Source of the DNA: Rugalucina vietnamica | Taxonomy: Eukaryota; Mollusca; Bivalvia; Lucinida; Lucinidae | Assembly: GCA_964017185.1 (NCBI GenBank) | Contig: OZ024870.1 | Coordinates: forward strand, 58,940,812 to 59,004,811 | Reading direction: 5' to 3' | Length of the DNA stretch: 64,000 bases | Notes under the pieces: model-generated | The model's database searches: none | The model's input: only the letters and a program-made list of their open reading frames with translations | What the model was told of the DNA's origin: nothing | Part shown: positions 37,401-41,174 of the stretch, in pieces | Layout: each line of letters begins with the position of its first letter | Numbering within the stretch: the stretch's first letter is position 1 | Made by a program: the position numbers and the translations under genes

Positions 37401-39216
37401 TCATGATCTGACCTTTAAGCTTACAGTGAGTAAATCTCTCAGGTGAGCTATAGGACCATTTGTCCTCTTGTTGCATTGTTTTAATAGTGTACATACAATA
37501 TAACTGTTTGATTCATTTTGTTTGCAGTGTTTTTGTCTGAACATGGTTCTGGTATGTAGACTAGATTGATTTCTGTTTTGCTGTGTTTTTGTTCTAATAT
37601 TTTGTCTTAATTTGTGGAGTGGTGATATGGCTTTTTGTGTTCTTAATAATTGAGCCGCCGCATCAGAGAACCAACAGTTTGCATATGCGAAAACAAAGGC
37701 GCAGATCAGCTGTGCATAACTGCACAGCTGATCAGCACCTTTGTTTTCGGGTAGAACCATTCCTCTTATATCCAAAGTTTCAAGTTTCTAGCATTCTTCT
37801 GTGCTTGTACAGCCTGGTTTGTGTCAGACCTGTTCGGAAACCGCATTGTTGGTTTTCGTATGACACGGCTCAATTTATGTTGTTTTGTTTTGTTGAGAAA
37901 TAAACTGTTCACTTTAAATGTGCTGAAAGTTTTACAGATGCTTTTATGAAAGAAACGGACATAGCAAATATATTTCAAAAATATTTTAATATGTTTCTGA
38001 TGCAGCAAGGATTGTAAATAATGGTGTGTTTTGCTCTAAGAAATTTATTCTATATCATAATAGATGTGTTTTTGTCCTGTTTTTACAAGATTTAAGTGTT
38101 GTTCTTTATTCTCTATAAATGTTAATGTTTGATTATAAATCAACTCAATACTTCACTGCTCATGTTGACATGACTGTTTCTATGTGTTGGTTGTCTTCCC
38201 ATTTCTAGCCAAGCAGATCACGGTACATACAGCGATCCAAGTCACACGACGACCCCCATGCCGACATTCACGCCCCTGCAGGTACAGTCAGGGGTAGGAT
38301 AGCCCGCCAGGGTGCCAGGATGGTCCGATCAAGGTCGCCATCATCAAGCCCGGTAAGGTCCGCAAAGTCACCGGACGGCGTACCTGGAAGCCATTCTGCC
38401 GGTGCCCTGGACCACGAGCCAGCTGAAGTTCCAATAACAGTCAATTATTGTGGGATGCCGGGTGCCGGAAGTCCACCCCAAAGCGCAAAGTCAGTCAAAG
38501 AAAATGCCAGCCCATTCAAGTTCAGTTACAGGGACAGTATAAGGAAATATGACAGAAAGGCTCCTCCTCCCATCACTCATGAGAAGCATGGGTCACATAC
38601 TAGTGTCACAGCTGCTGAGCCTCAGTCTGGTCATCATGAACCACGACCAGTAAGTCCCCCCGACACCGTACAGGCCAAGATCAGACAGTTCAATGCTAGG
38701 GATAGACAACGTCCCATCAGTCCGCCGATGAGAGACAGGCACAGACCAGTCAGTCCACCAAGCAGGGACCGGCACAGACCGGTTAGTCCGCCAACCAGGG
38801 ACCGTTACAGACCGGTCAGTCCACCACGAAGACCAGCCTACCAAGATTTCCCTCCTATTCCAGCCCCTATCCCAAAACCTCCAACCAATGCTACCGACAA
38901 GTTCAAACCAAAACCTGAAACAACTGACGAGACAGCGGCGGGAAAATCACTGGCGTCAAATGGAGAATCTGGCAGATTTTCACCCTCATCATCCACAACA
39001 TCTGCCGATTCTACCTTAAGTTCTGGAAGTTCAGTAACCACAATCAAAGCCCCTGCTTCTGGTGCGTTTGGGCAGGCGTATGTGTCGTCAATATGTTCGT
39101 CTGATGAATCACTGACAGAGAGCTCTTCACTGTTGAAGGAGGAAGAGAAGATAACTTCTCCATCGCAGCTGTGTATATATTTTGACAAGAAAGGTTTTCC
39201 TGATACTCTTGTTTGA
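1..39216 (+). CDS. unc80: unc80, C-terminal third (14 exons, 5' end outside window)
   Basis: UNC80 is a very large, mainly helical cytoplasmic protein that, with UNC79 and FAM155, assembles with the sodium-leak channel NALCN and sets neuronal resting excitability. Fourteen exons join in one frame to encode about 1085 residues and a TGA stop. Human UNC80 is about 3250 residues as I recall, so the N-terminal two thirds lie upstream. Recognition rests on blocks I recall as conserved in the family: PRDSLLNVVAEFY, LLDHKSHNRLAEIAHTLLK, APYDPETMACAGLQRYM, RPALNLILRRLD, WDAAANLLKGV, QICGG, FILPLCIRVGCGRRD and FIQFK. The tail after residue ~520 of this fragment is basic, Ser/Thr/Pro-rich and poorly conserved. 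Exons 6, 7, 10, 11 and 12 are multiples of three with phase-1 ends, so each could be skipped in frame. The family call is firm. Exact junctions come from GT/AG and frame, not from transcripts. Confidence 0.93.
284..2058 (+). repeat. 74-bp minisatellite made of exon 3' end plus splice donor, 24 intronic copies
   Basis: From the exon-1 donor at 284 the sequence repeats with a 74-bp period to 2058. One copy is a base shorter, and copies differ by only a few substitutions. Each copy carries the last ~66 bp of the upstream coding exon (APYDPETMACAGLQR) followed by GAG|GTAACTAT, so nearly every copy restates a usable-looking 5' splice site. Three copies read CTAACT instead (about 358, 1096 and 1463). 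The last copy ends GAG|GTATGT at 2059, which is closer to the donor consensus. The unit is not a multiple of three and read-through hits TAA immediately, so the copies are intronic. Confidence 0.95.
2432..2510 (+). repeat. tRNA-derived SINE relic
   Basis: An A-box-like TGGTATAGTGGTTAAGC at about 2436 and a B-box-like GGTTTGATCC at about 2476 have tRNA spacing. The acceptor stem cannot pair, so this is a decayed SINE head and not a tRNA gene. I see nothing else between 2060 and 2722. Confidence 0.5.
2723..2846 (+). CDS. unc80: unc80 exon 2
   Basis: The acceptor TTCTTTATACAG precedes G|TAT ATG, completing the split Arg codon. It encodes YMTDILPITDWSQEAVRPAL followed by NLILRRLDRLFSKISKSSSLK. 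The motif RPALNxILRRLDxxFxKI is shared with vertebrate UNC80 as I recall it. The donor is AAG|GTAGGT, phase 0. Confidence 0.93.
2906..3045. repeat. degenerate copy of the GAGCCG palindromic MITE
   Basis: GAGCC...GTGAGAAAACTGGTCTTCGG, then CAAACCGGTCTGTGCAGTCAC and AAGCTTGAAAT, match the better copies (e.g. 29312-29512) in minus orientation. The far end is degraded. It lies 60 bp after the exon 2 donor. Confidence 0.6.
3229..3324 (+). CDS. unc80: unc80 exon 3
   Basis: The acceptor TTTTATTTTCAG precedes 32 codons, RKCNWDAAANLLKGVFLTLR then KFQYIAHLPHLK, and the donor AAG|GTTAGC follows. It is phase 0 at both ends. WDAAxxLLKGV is a family block. Confidence 0.93.
3357..3556. repeat. older copy of the CAGTTGTTCAAAAC foldback element
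   Basis: Its ends GGACCAGTTGTTCAAAAC and TTTTGAACAACTGGGCC are inverted repeats. The middle carries TACACTGTTATTTTTTGTTG and a degraded complement. It is the same family as 11560-11803 and 39358-39588 but more diverged. Confidence 0.7.
3843..4019 (+). CDS. unc80: unc80 exon 4
   Basis: The acceptor CTTTCATTGTAG precedes 59 codons from TLINVLISIVLA to SSALVKLVAMQMQALG, and the donor GGG|GTGAGT follows. It is phase 0 at both ends. The exon is GC-richer than the surrounding intron. SALVKLVAMQ corresponds to the family's AVVRLVALQ as I recall it. Confidence 0.92.
4075..4252. repeat. small foldback repeat
   Basis: GTGACTGAGAAC at the left pairs roughly with TTTCAGTCAC at the right. Inside, AAATACCTGTCT (about 4128) is complementary to AGACAGGTATTT (about 4190). 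It is probably a decayed MITE. Confidence 0.45.
4253..5494. other. AT-rich intron 4 sequence, no gene seen
   Basis: AT-rich sequence with short A and T runs (5105-5128, 5214-5224). A stray ATGCCCCCGCCAAACC at about 4610 resembles only the head of the tandem-core elements described below. I see no exon-like segment. Confidence 0.5.
5495..6418. mobile_element. DNA transposon-like element with ~200-bp inverted arms
   Basis: The left end TCACGGGTGGGAAA matches the right end TTTCCCACTCGTGA. Complementarity continues inward for about 200 bp (AGGAACTACCAC, GACCTGTCGC.GTAGTTGCTA, TTTTTTTACAACCACAAA) once the SINE in the left arm is removed. The inner part repeats GTAGTTCC/GTAGTTGC motifs. No transposase reading frame is visible, so it is non-autonomous. 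Confidence 0.8.
5605..5814 (+). mobile_element. tRNA-derived SINE with 12-bp target duplication
   Basis: The head has A box TGGCGTAGTGGTAGAGCG and B box GGTTCGATCCC around a CTCCGAA loop (CCG anticodon position, so tRNA-Arg-like). The body contains TTGTGTCCTTGAGCAAGAC, a segment I recall from V-domain SINEs. It ends in GGGACGTTAAGCCTC and an (AAAC)n tail. The 12-bp ACAAAAACAAAG occurs at 5593-5604 and again at 5815-5826, which defines the insertion inside the left arm of the 5495-6418 element. Confidence 0.88.
6875..8695 (+). mobile_element. rolling-circle-like element with five ~316-bp core repeats
   Basis: The head hairpin ATGCCC...GGGCAT spans about 6875-6911 and is followed by (TGTC)n. 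Five core units start near 6968, 7286, 7602, 7918 and 8234 (GTGAATG.TAGGGTTTTGAAA). The terminal complement GTTGGGGGCAT (8659-8669) answers the head. Just after it, the hairpin GTGTTTTACAAACAC (8671-8685) stands a few bases before CTAG (8692-8695) with T next. That is the arrangement known for Helitron 3' ends. It encodes no protein. Confidence 0.8.
8793..10998. mobile_element. element with imperfect TIRs, interrupted by a nested tandem-core element
   Basis: The left end TACGGTCAAACCTCTATAA and the right end GGTTCAACTGTA are imperfect inverted repeats. Both arms repeat AGGTGGCTG and CTTATA-type motifs, inverted with respect to each other. The element at 9213-10891 sits inside. No coding capacity is visible. 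Confidence 0.65.
9213..10891 (+). mobile_element. nested tandem-core element, ~151-bp unit
   Basis: The head hairpin ATACCCCGCCACT...AGTGCGGGGTAT is at 9213-9247. (GTCC)n/(GTCTGTCC)n follows at 9287-9350. About ten ~151-bp units then begin TTCCGGGCTCTATCTTGAGC, at 9361, 9512, 9663 and onward. TGGCGGGGTAT at 10861-10871 is the complement of the head. The 3' boundary is uncertain. It has the same build as 6875-8695 and 16558-17705 but an unrelated core sequence. Confidence 0.78.
11560..11803. repeat. foldback element with a 97-nt perfect palindrome
   Basis: The outer ends GGGCCCAGTTGTTCAAAAC and GAACAACTGGGTCC are inverted. The core at 11628-11724 is a perfect palindrome with 48-bp arms around one central base at 11676. 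ACGACGTCGT and ACGATATCGT add small palindromes. It lies 167 bp upstream of exon 5. Confidence 0.93.
11971..12094 (+). CDS. unc80: unc80 exon 5
   Basis: The acceptor TGTTGTTGTATAG precedes EQFSLEQICGGVAVFPTSDR and SINVLVNFILPLCIRVGCGRR, and the donor G|GTAAGT follows in phase 1. QICGG and FLIPLCLRV-like runs are family blocks. It is the first exon after the 8-kb intron 4. Confidence 0.93.
12101..12285 (+). repeat. minisatellite, ~20-bp unit in a 73-bp higher-order repeat
   Basis: The unit GAAAAACATTTTGTGATAAA is repeated, and every third unit carries GAACATAACCACT (12118, 12191, 12264), giving a 73-bp period. It begins a few bases after the exon 5 donor. Confidence 0.92.
12286..12505 (+). 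repeat. GAGCCG-family palindromic MITE
   Basis: Contains GAGAAAATCAATGATCTGCA, CATATGCGAAAC, a degraded central palindrome (GCAGATCAC...AGCTGATCAACGCC), AAATTTCAAGCTTCTAGCC and the end TGTTGGTTTTCTCACGCAC. It abuts the 12101-12285 minisatellite. Confidence 0.8.
12812..13024. repeat. MITE with TACTGTA ends, rich in TTCGCGAA
   Basis: The ends TACTGTAAATTCGG and CCGGATCTACAGTA are inverted. Between them TTCGCG, TTAGCGAA and AATTCGCGAG recur in both orientations. It ends 65 bp upstream of exon 6. Confidence 0.75.
13090..13317 (+). CDS. unc80: unc80 exon 6
   Basis: The acceptor ATAATTCCAG completes Asp (G|AT), then TPKLRQMDINYALTVILNVL and SPPAKLSSSHQNSSTKSAMH, ending GNELLIQTAYLG. The donor G|GTATGG is phase 1, and the length of 228 bp is a multiple of three. 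The family block is PxLxQxxIxxxLxxVxNVLxPP. The Ser/His-rich middle looks like a variable loop. Confidence 0.92.
13508..13727 (-). repeat. GAGCCG-family palindromic MITE
   Basis: Begins with GAGCGCGATGCGCGAGAAC and carries GGTCTGACACAAACTGAGC and CGGATTTAAGAAGAAGAG. The internal palindrome CAAAGGCGCAGATC...GATCTGCGCCTTTG leads to GGTTTTCTCACGATGTGGC. Copy in minus orientation. Confidence 0.82.
13957..14046 (+). CDS. unc80: unc80 exon 7
   Basis: The acceptor GTTAATATAACAG completes Gly, then LEILMACFDKALAPEWHRVT and KCIIDTAMK. The donor G|GTATGG is phase 1 and the length is 90 bp. ACFDxxL..W matches the family's CFExxL..W. Confidence 0.9.
14076..14295. repeat. MITE with GAGGTTATTAAT ends
   Basis: CCAGAGGTTATTAATC...TTTTTTCATG at the left is complementary to CATGAAAAAAGTTTTATAAC at the right. 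The subterminal ATGCTCAGCT and AGCTGAG..GAGCAT are also inverted. A related fragment is at 39890-39920. Confidence 0.75.
14608..14696 (+). CDS. unc80: unc80 exon 8
   Basis: The acceptor CTATATATTTTTAG completes Val, then CLPMWRFLDFVVTHRPSIFL and LLQPFIQFK. The donor AAG|GTGAGC is phase 0. WxFLxFxVxxRxPxxxLLxPFIxxK is one of the clearest family matches. Confidence 0.95.
15237..15500. repeat. foldback element (GCCTCGGCGAGGC family), uninterrupted copy
   Basis: The ends AACATGTCCGTGAAATGTAT and ACATAACATGGATATGTTTT are inverted. The middle holds TTTTTGCTC...AAACATAGATTGTGG, then CGTTAGAACTGCCTCGG and its complement. This copy has the uninterrupted CTATTTTTCTCATTTTTGCTC site that is occupied in two other copies. 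Confidence 0.8.
15553..15718 (+). CDS. unc80: unc80 exon 9
   Basis: The acceptor TATCTGTTCTCAG precedes MMRVNCDTAQEYYIQQTIKD, then KLQGYSFTHPKCIGSVLVEL and ALELKQIKEEFISAG. The donor G|GTAAAG is phase 1. This ends the conserved helical part. ELxxELxxLKEE-like helices close it in vertebrates too. Confidence 0.92.
15956..19164 (+). mobile_element. AGCTCACCTGAGC tandem-core element, ~148-bp unit
   Basis: The head is AGCTCACCTGAGCCGAAGGC, followed by CACAAGGTGAGCTTATAG and then (GTCC)n. The core unit contains GGGAAAAACATAAAAAAATC, TTCTCCGAAACCACAAGGCC, ATAAATCCTGCCAA and GCCCCTGGGGTCCATAC. The 3' end has CTCAGGTGAGC (complement of the head), the small hairpin GCCCCTGGGC and TACTTGTT. It holds a nested element at 16558-17705. 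Minus-strand reading frames here are by-products of the repeat. Confidence 0.85.
16558..17705 (+). mobile_element. nested tandem-core element, ~181-bp unit
   Basis: The head hairpin is ATACCCCCCGCC...GGGGGGTAT at 16558-16592. (GTCC)n follows, then four to five ~181-bp units starting ACGGGCCGATCAACTCC (16846, 17026, 17207, 17389). GCGGGGGGTAT at 17672-17682 answers the head. The hairpin AATAAGCATTGCTTATT (17685-17701) closes it. It interrupts a core unit of the 15956-19164 element between CTTTCAT and the resumed ATTCTGTGAGTAGCAATG. Confidence 0.82.
19331..20197. other. intron 9 tail, no gene seen
   Basis: Moderately AT-rich with no recognised repeat. A short hairpin GGAAAAGGTCC...GGACCTTTTCC is at 20089-20111. 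No exon-like segment was recognised before the acceptor at 20197. Confidence 0.45.
20198..20362 (+). CDS. unc80: unc80 exon 10
   Basis: The acceptor TTTATTTGCAG completes Gly, then EYRSRSATMATERSDYSQTH and FTEVRNKASVTDITAEIIGQ. It ends in GKRASR. The donor G|GTGAGA is phase 1, and 165 bp is a multiple of three. Ser/Thr-rich; vertebrate UNC80 also has a Ser/Thr-rich stretch here. Assignment rests on frame, phase and position more than on sequence match. Confidence 0.8.
20411..20945. repeat. dispersed repeat, copy 1 (second at 58590-59060)
   Basis: GATGGAAATGGGATA, TATTCTAGCTGTAAAAGTA, TCTATAAATAGATCAGGG, GGAAGTGGAACGAGGT and AGTTAGCCAGCTGATCTAA (small variants) recur in the same order at 58590-59060. 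A 68-codon frame at 20737-20943 is not kept in the other copy, so no protein is claimed. Confidence 0.75.
21376..21570 (+). CDS. unc80: unc80 exon 11
   Basis: The acceptor TTTACTTTTCAG completes Ala, then TIFSQSSSNTSQPFKTTVVT and ISRRISAKDGVSILEKFRKP. It ends LEDISPS. The donor G|GTACAG is phase 1 and the length of 195 bp is in frame. It is part of the Ser/Thr-rich basic tail. Confidence 0.82.
21903..22960 (+). mobile_element. AGCTCACCTGAGC element, 3'-truncated copy
   Basis: It has a full head (AGCTCACCTGAGCCAAAGGC), (GTCC)n/(GTGC)n and about six ~148-bp core units. It is lost into unrelated sequence after TAGACTTACAATGGGCATAC. Part of the array (TCTAAAGCATCATTGAGGA to ATATAAAAATCTTC) occurs twice, near 22037 and 22540, so there was an internal duplication of about 500 bp. 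Confidence 0.82.
23142..23163 (+). repeat. poly-C tract
   Basis: About 22 consecutive C residues, which could form a G-quadruplex on the other strand. Length may be an assembly estimate. Confidence 0.9.
24445..25060 (+). repeat. diverged direct duplication inside the 2.9-kb element
   Basis: ATTGCATAAATACCCGTG occurs at about 24451 and 24856. GCGCACGTGCTGTT occurs twice, and CGCCCTCGGTTTT with AATGAATGGAAAATCATG occurs at about 24777 and 24984. The two blocks are about 405 and 207 bp apart, so the arrangement is compound. Confidence 0.7.
25168..25365 (+). repeat. diverged GAGCCG-family MITE inside the 2.9-kb element
   Basis: Contains GAGCC, ATGTGCGAAAACAAA, AACTGCGCAGCTGATC, GTTGTACAGTCCGGTTTGTG and CCTGGTCGAA in family order. 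It is weaker than the copies outside, so this insertion is probably older. Confidence 0.6.
26726..27697 (+). mobile_element. AGCTCACCTGAGC element, 5'-truncated copy
   Basis: It begins inside a core unit (ACAATGGGAAAAACATAA), runs through about four ~148-bp units and ends with CTCAGGTGAGCGATCGTTGC, CCCTGGGC and TACTTGTT. Its missing head and the missing tail of 21903-22960 do not simply complement each other, because the 2.9-kb element between them is outside both arrays. Confidence 0.82.
27711..27946 (+). repeat. GAGCCG-family MITE with a long central hairpin
   Basis: A good copy. GAGCCGCC...GAAAACCA leads to a hairpin at 27745-27810 in which GCGAAAACAAAGGCGCAGAT and CAGCTTCGCAGTTA pair with their complement with almost no mismatch. 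TTTCAAGCTTCAAGCC and the end GGTTTTCCCACAAGGCGG follow. The AGCTCACCTGAGC element ends 13 bp upstream. Confidence 0.88.
28129..28284 (+). CDS. unc80: unc80 exon 12
   Basis: The acceptor CTTTATTACAG completes Glu, then QQTLEASPKIIRKPTISFRA and ASAAQSSFEEQPQPAEILYE. It ends NEAEGEFPNGG. The donor G|GTAATA is phase 1 and the length of 156 bp is in frame. Two broken tandem copies of its 3' part follow in the intron. Confidence 0.85.
28365..28664 (+). pseudogene. broken copy 1 of unc80 exon 12, split by a MITE
   Basis: 28365-28410 resembles the exon's middle. After a 162-bp inserted MITE, 28582-28664 repeats its end (GAAAATGAGGCTGAAGGGG) and its donor region (GAG|GTAATT). The codon corresponding to Glu before Ile-Leu-Tyr is TAG, so use of this copy would truncate the protein. 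Confidence 0.8.
28412..28573. repeat. 162-bp MITE with AACTTCATTATAATGC ends
   Basis: AACTTCATTATAATGC at 28412-28427 is the inverted complement of GCATTATAATGAGGTT at 28558-28573 with one mismatch. CATTATAACAC and TTATAACA motifs recur inside. It splits the first duplicate of exon 12. Confidence 0.85.
28735..28848 (+). pseudogene. broken copy 2 of unc80 exon 12
   Basis: Repeats the exon's middle and end (GGCAGCTTCAGTGG, CCTGTATGAAAATGAGGCTG, GGAGGAG|GTAATT). The same Glu codon is a stop here too (TAA). The shared broken codon suggests one duplicate was copied from the other after the nonsense change. Confidence 0.8.
29312..29512 (-). repeat. GAGCCG-family MITE, minus orientation
   Basis: TGAGCCGTTTCATGAGAAAA...ACCAACAATGTGGTTTCC at the left and GGTTTTCTCATGAGCCGGCT at the right are inverted. 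The central palindrome is partly deleted. Confidence 0.82.
29674..29920 (+). repeat. GAGCCG-family MITE with a long central hairpin
   Basis: ACAAAGGCGCAGATCAGCTT and CGCAGTTGCATCGCTGTAAC then the complement through GCGCCTTTGTTTTCGC form a strong stem (about 29714-29785). ATTTCAAGCTTCTAGCC and GTACAGGCCAGTTTGTG follow. Confidence 0.82.
30334..33465 (-). mobile_element. GAGCCG-family MITE split by a 2.9-kb insertion
   Basis: 30334-30429 (GAGCTGCGACGTGAGAAAAA...ATAAGCTTGAAA) and 33348-33465 (AGATTTAGAAAGTAGAGG...CTCATGGCGCGGCTC) are the two halves of one minus-orientation MITE, as comparison with 29312-29512 and 13508-13727 shows. Everything between is inserted. Confidence 0.8.
30430..33347. 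mobile_element. 2.9-kb insertion with GGTCTCA inverted ends
   Basis: The left end GGGGTGGTCTCACGGTATAT is complementary to the right end ATATGAGACCCCCCC. Pairing resumes further in: GGTTCTGCCCACGCACCGAT with TTGGTGCGTGGGCGCAT, and GCTTGCTTGGTGAATG with CATTCACC...GCAAG. The interior is about 70% AT with no frame longer than 75 codons and no recognisable protein, so it is non-autonomous or decayed. Confidence 0.75.
33558..33760. repeat. MITE with GGGAGCG(T/A)CCA ends next to exon 13
   Basis: GGGAGCGTCCATTTGATTTT and TATGAGGGGGGG at the left are complementary to CCCCCCATACCCATAAAAAT and CAAGTGGTCGCTCCC at the right. It ends 43 bp before the exon 13 acceptor, so only a short stretch remains for the branch point and pyrimidine tract. 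Confidence 0.85.
33804..34162 (+). CDS. unc80: unc80 exon 13
   Basis: The acceptor CATTTATTACAG completes Glu, then VISTGTTGTDLNPREHRLQR, a basic run around FKMKRQKTKTTSVRRFMSHR, and a Ser/Arg/Pro-rich end (RTGTGTRSPRSGSPRTDHQL) closing with SSEDPK. The donor AAG|GTATTT is phase 0. I recall a comparable basic LSRQKTQT-type run in vertebrate UNC80, followed by disordered sequence. GC content is clearly above the intron. Confidence 0.88.
34378..36523 (+). mobile_element. AGCTCACCTGAGC tandem-core element, full-length copy
   Basis: It has the head AGCTCACCTGAGCCGAAGGC, (GTCC)n at 34445-34470, about ten ~148-bp core units, a poly-G run at 35369-35386, and the end CTCAGGTGAGCGATCGTTGC, CCCTGGGC, TACTTGTT. 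A 323-codon minus frame at 34536-35507 exists only because the unit is close to a multiple of three. Its peptide repeats itself with the unit. Confidence 0.87.
36524..37254. other. AT-rich intron 13 sequence, no gene seen
   Basis: Low-complexity AT-rich DNA. No repeat end, exon-like segment or hairpin stands out. Confidence 0.45.
37255..37472 (+). mobile_element. AGCTCACCTGAGC element, minimal 218-bp copy
   Basis: It has the head AGCTCACCTGAGCCAAAGTC, one short (GTCC) stretch and almost no core. The end is CTCAGGTGAGC, then the near-palindrome GGACCATTTGTCC and TCTTGTT. It shows which parts are the family's minimal ends. Confidence 0.85.
37652..37872 (+). repeat. GAGCCG-family MITE with a long central hairpin
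   Basis: TGAGCCGCCGCATCAGAGAA at the left and GGTTTTCGTATGACACGGCT at the right are inverted. The central stem around AGCTGTGCATAACTGCACAGCT carries a loop sequence different from the other copies (TGTGCA for TTCGCA) on both arms. Confidence 0.87.
38209..39216 (+). CDS. unc80: unc80 last coding exon (14)
   Basis: The acceptor TCCCATTTCTAG precedes PSRSRYIQRSKSHDDPHADI and a 335-codon frame to TGA at 39214-39216. The product is basic and Ser/Pro-rich. Four 11-residue tandem units RDR(Q/H/Y)RP(I/V)SPP lie at 38698-38826, each a PxxP and SP site. An acidic/Ser stretch (SSICSSDESLTESSSLLKEE) comes near the end. The last residues are FDKKGFPDTLV, and T-L-V fits a class I PDZ ligand. A GGTACAG at 38280 could act as an alternative internal donor. 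Confidence 0.9.
   Translation, partial: PSRSRYIQRSKSHDDPHADIHAPAGTVRGRIARQGARMVRSRSPSSSPVRSAKSPDGVPGSHSAGALDHEPAEVPITVNYCGMPGAGSPPQSAKSVKENASPFKFSYRDSIRKYDRKAPPPITHEKHGSHTSVTAAEPQSGHHEPRPVSPPDTVQAKIRQFNARDRQRPISPPMRDRHRPVSPPSRDRHRPVSPPTRDRYRPVSPPRRPAYQDFPPIPAPIPKPPTNATDKFKPKPETTDETAAGKSLASNGESGRFSPSSSTTSADSTLSSGSSVTTIKAPASGAFGQAYVSSICSSDESLTESSSLLKEEEKITSPSQLCIYFDKKGFPDTLV
38698..38826 (+). repeat. in-frame 33-bp coding repeat (RDRxRPVSPP)
   Basis: Four consecutive 11-codon units (the last lacks its final codon) encode RDRQRPISPPM, RDRHRPVSPPS, RDRHRPVSPPT and RDRYRPVSPP. A fifth PRPVSPP lies just upstream at 38642-38662. The units differ mostly at synonymous or conservative sites, so the peptide pattern seems kept. 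Confidence 0.93.
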
Positions 39217-39357
39217 AACTGTGTTTTGTGATTGTAAGACAAAGTGCAATATTTTATGTTAACCCAATGTTAAAAAAAAAACAAAAAAACTGTCTTTGGG
39301 GGTTCCAATCAGTCACAAAAAAAATCTTATTGCTAGACATTAGCCAGAGACCTGGGG

Positions 39358-39588
39358 CCAGTTGTTCAAAACTAACGACGTCGTTAGTTAACGTTTCGTT
39401 AAAATTTCAAACATTAATATTACAAATACACTGTTATTTTTTGTTGAAAAAATGTGAGAATCCTTTGCACTGCAAAGGATTCTCACATTTTTTCAACAAA
39501 AAATAACAGCCTATTTGCTACTTTAGCTGATACAAATTTATGTCTTAACGATATCGTTAAGCTAATGATGCTTTGAACAACTGGGTCC
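39358..39588. repeat. foldback element in the unc80 3' flank/UTR
   Basis: Same family as 11560-11803: CAGTTGTTCAAAACTAACGA at the left and TTTGAACAACTGGGTCC at the right. A near-perfect inverted core of about 41-bp arms is centred on 39470. It starts 142 bp after the stop codon, so it probably lies in the transcribed 3' UTR. I could not place the poly(A) signal; AATAAA at 40790 is one candidate. Confidence 0.88.
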
Positions 39589-40521
39589 TTATTGCTAGAC
39601 ATTAGCCAGAGACGTGGTATTTAGCATTGGTTAACAAAGAGATTTTACCCAGTAGGCTCTGATCAACATGTGTAGATGTTCAGCCGATGTGGACTTTTGT
39701 ATTTTTGCATATGCAAAATACATGGTTTTATCACAACATGCCCCTTAGATGAGATTACTTTGAATTGATACAAATTTTGTAAATTAATATGGATGGGTCT
39801 TTCTAAGTTTCTATGAAGCATTGTTCATGACCCAGGTCAATGTGCATGAAATGTAATATGCTCAAAATAATCAGATTTGAAGAAATTTCATGCTTAAGCT
39901 TAACTCAGCTGAGCATGAAAATTGATCAAAACATTAGCATAAGGATAGAAGTTGCTCAGTTAGGAATCATCTTTATTTTCATATAAACCTCGAGTTTCAA
40001 GTCTGGAAACTAGATTTTTATTGACATGACGTGTATATTTGTTTGTATATGCTATTTAGGAGAAAAGCTAAAATCAGTCTAGTTCTCATCAGCTGGGTCT
40101 TTTGAAACATCATTAGATACCGCCATTTCTGACCATCTTCATGCCAAAGAACTGAACAGAAAGGATAAAAAACGTCATTTAGTTCTTCCAATGACAAAAA
40201 TCAGTATTAATTTTGAAATCAAAGCTGGTATTGTTTATTTTTAAAAAATACTGAAAATCATAAAGTTCTTACCTAATATACTTTAGCTGAATTGATATTG
40301 TATGATAATACATGTATTTATGATTTTTTATGATCGCTGATACTGTAGTTTGGTTTAATGTAAACAGTATGGTAATATAAAGAGTTAATTTTTGCTTAAA
40401 ATATGTGATTGTCCTCTGACAACCATGATAAGTAAGTGATAAATGTGGTACACTAGAATAATGAGTTGTTATGATACAAGTCAAAGTATATAAGAGCGGA
40501 AGCTGTGCATTAAGAAATTTA
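39589..40521. other. 3' flank of unc80, no gene seen
   Basis: AT-rich. A piece of the CATGCTCAGCTGAGCATG repeat lies at 39888-39920 (compare 14076-14295). I see no coding segment. Confidence 0.45.
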
Positions 40522-40745
40522 TTAACTCATATAAGCCTGGCGTCCCTTTTGTGGGACATAGGCAAACAGTATAGCCCCAGATGTGACGCCGCAGAATGTG
40601 GCATCCCATCTGGGTCTATTCTGTTTGCCTAGAGAAATTGAAAAATGAGATAAAAATTAAAAATCACTCCTTACACCCCTAAAAATGGAAGTGGACTCAA
40701 CCAATTGATAACGATGGGAAAATCCATTCGTCAAATATGGGTTAA
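40522..40745. repeat. TTAACTCAT MITE, uninterrupted copy
   Basis: TTAACTCATATAAGCCTGGC at the left answers AAATATGGGTTAA at the right. A hairpin AGCCCCAGATGTGACGCC...GGCATCCCATCTGGG.CT lies inside. Matches 42692-43181 and the fragment at 50140-50240. Confidence 0.82.
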
Positions 40746-41174
40746 TTGATGCTGACAAAAGTTAATGATGCTTCCATACTTTTAAAGATAATAAATTATC
40801 GTTTACTAAAGACATAATACATAAATTAATGAGAGAAGACTGAAGTCAATGCAGAGGTTTCAGTATACACAGTGTGTCTTATAATTTGGTCATTTTATTA
40901 GCTGAAATGTGATGAAAATTACAGTACTATTTTATTCGTTTAATGTTTTATTTGTGTTTTTGCAAATATATACTCGTAACTTGTTAGTTAGAAGTGCAAT
41001 AATATCAAAGTCAGTTCTATAATTTTATGTTGTTTAAGCAGTTTGCAGATGTTGATAATTATACATATTTGTTGAATTAAATGTGATAGTTGAAACATAG
41101 TTTAATGTCTTGTTTCAGTACCATACTTGATATTTCTTAACTATTTACAAACAAACTGGGTTATAATGTTATGC

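Noticed and set aside
38593-39242. Minus-strand frames of 83 and 134 codons
   Set aside because: They are shadows of the GC-rich last unc80 exon on the opposite strand.
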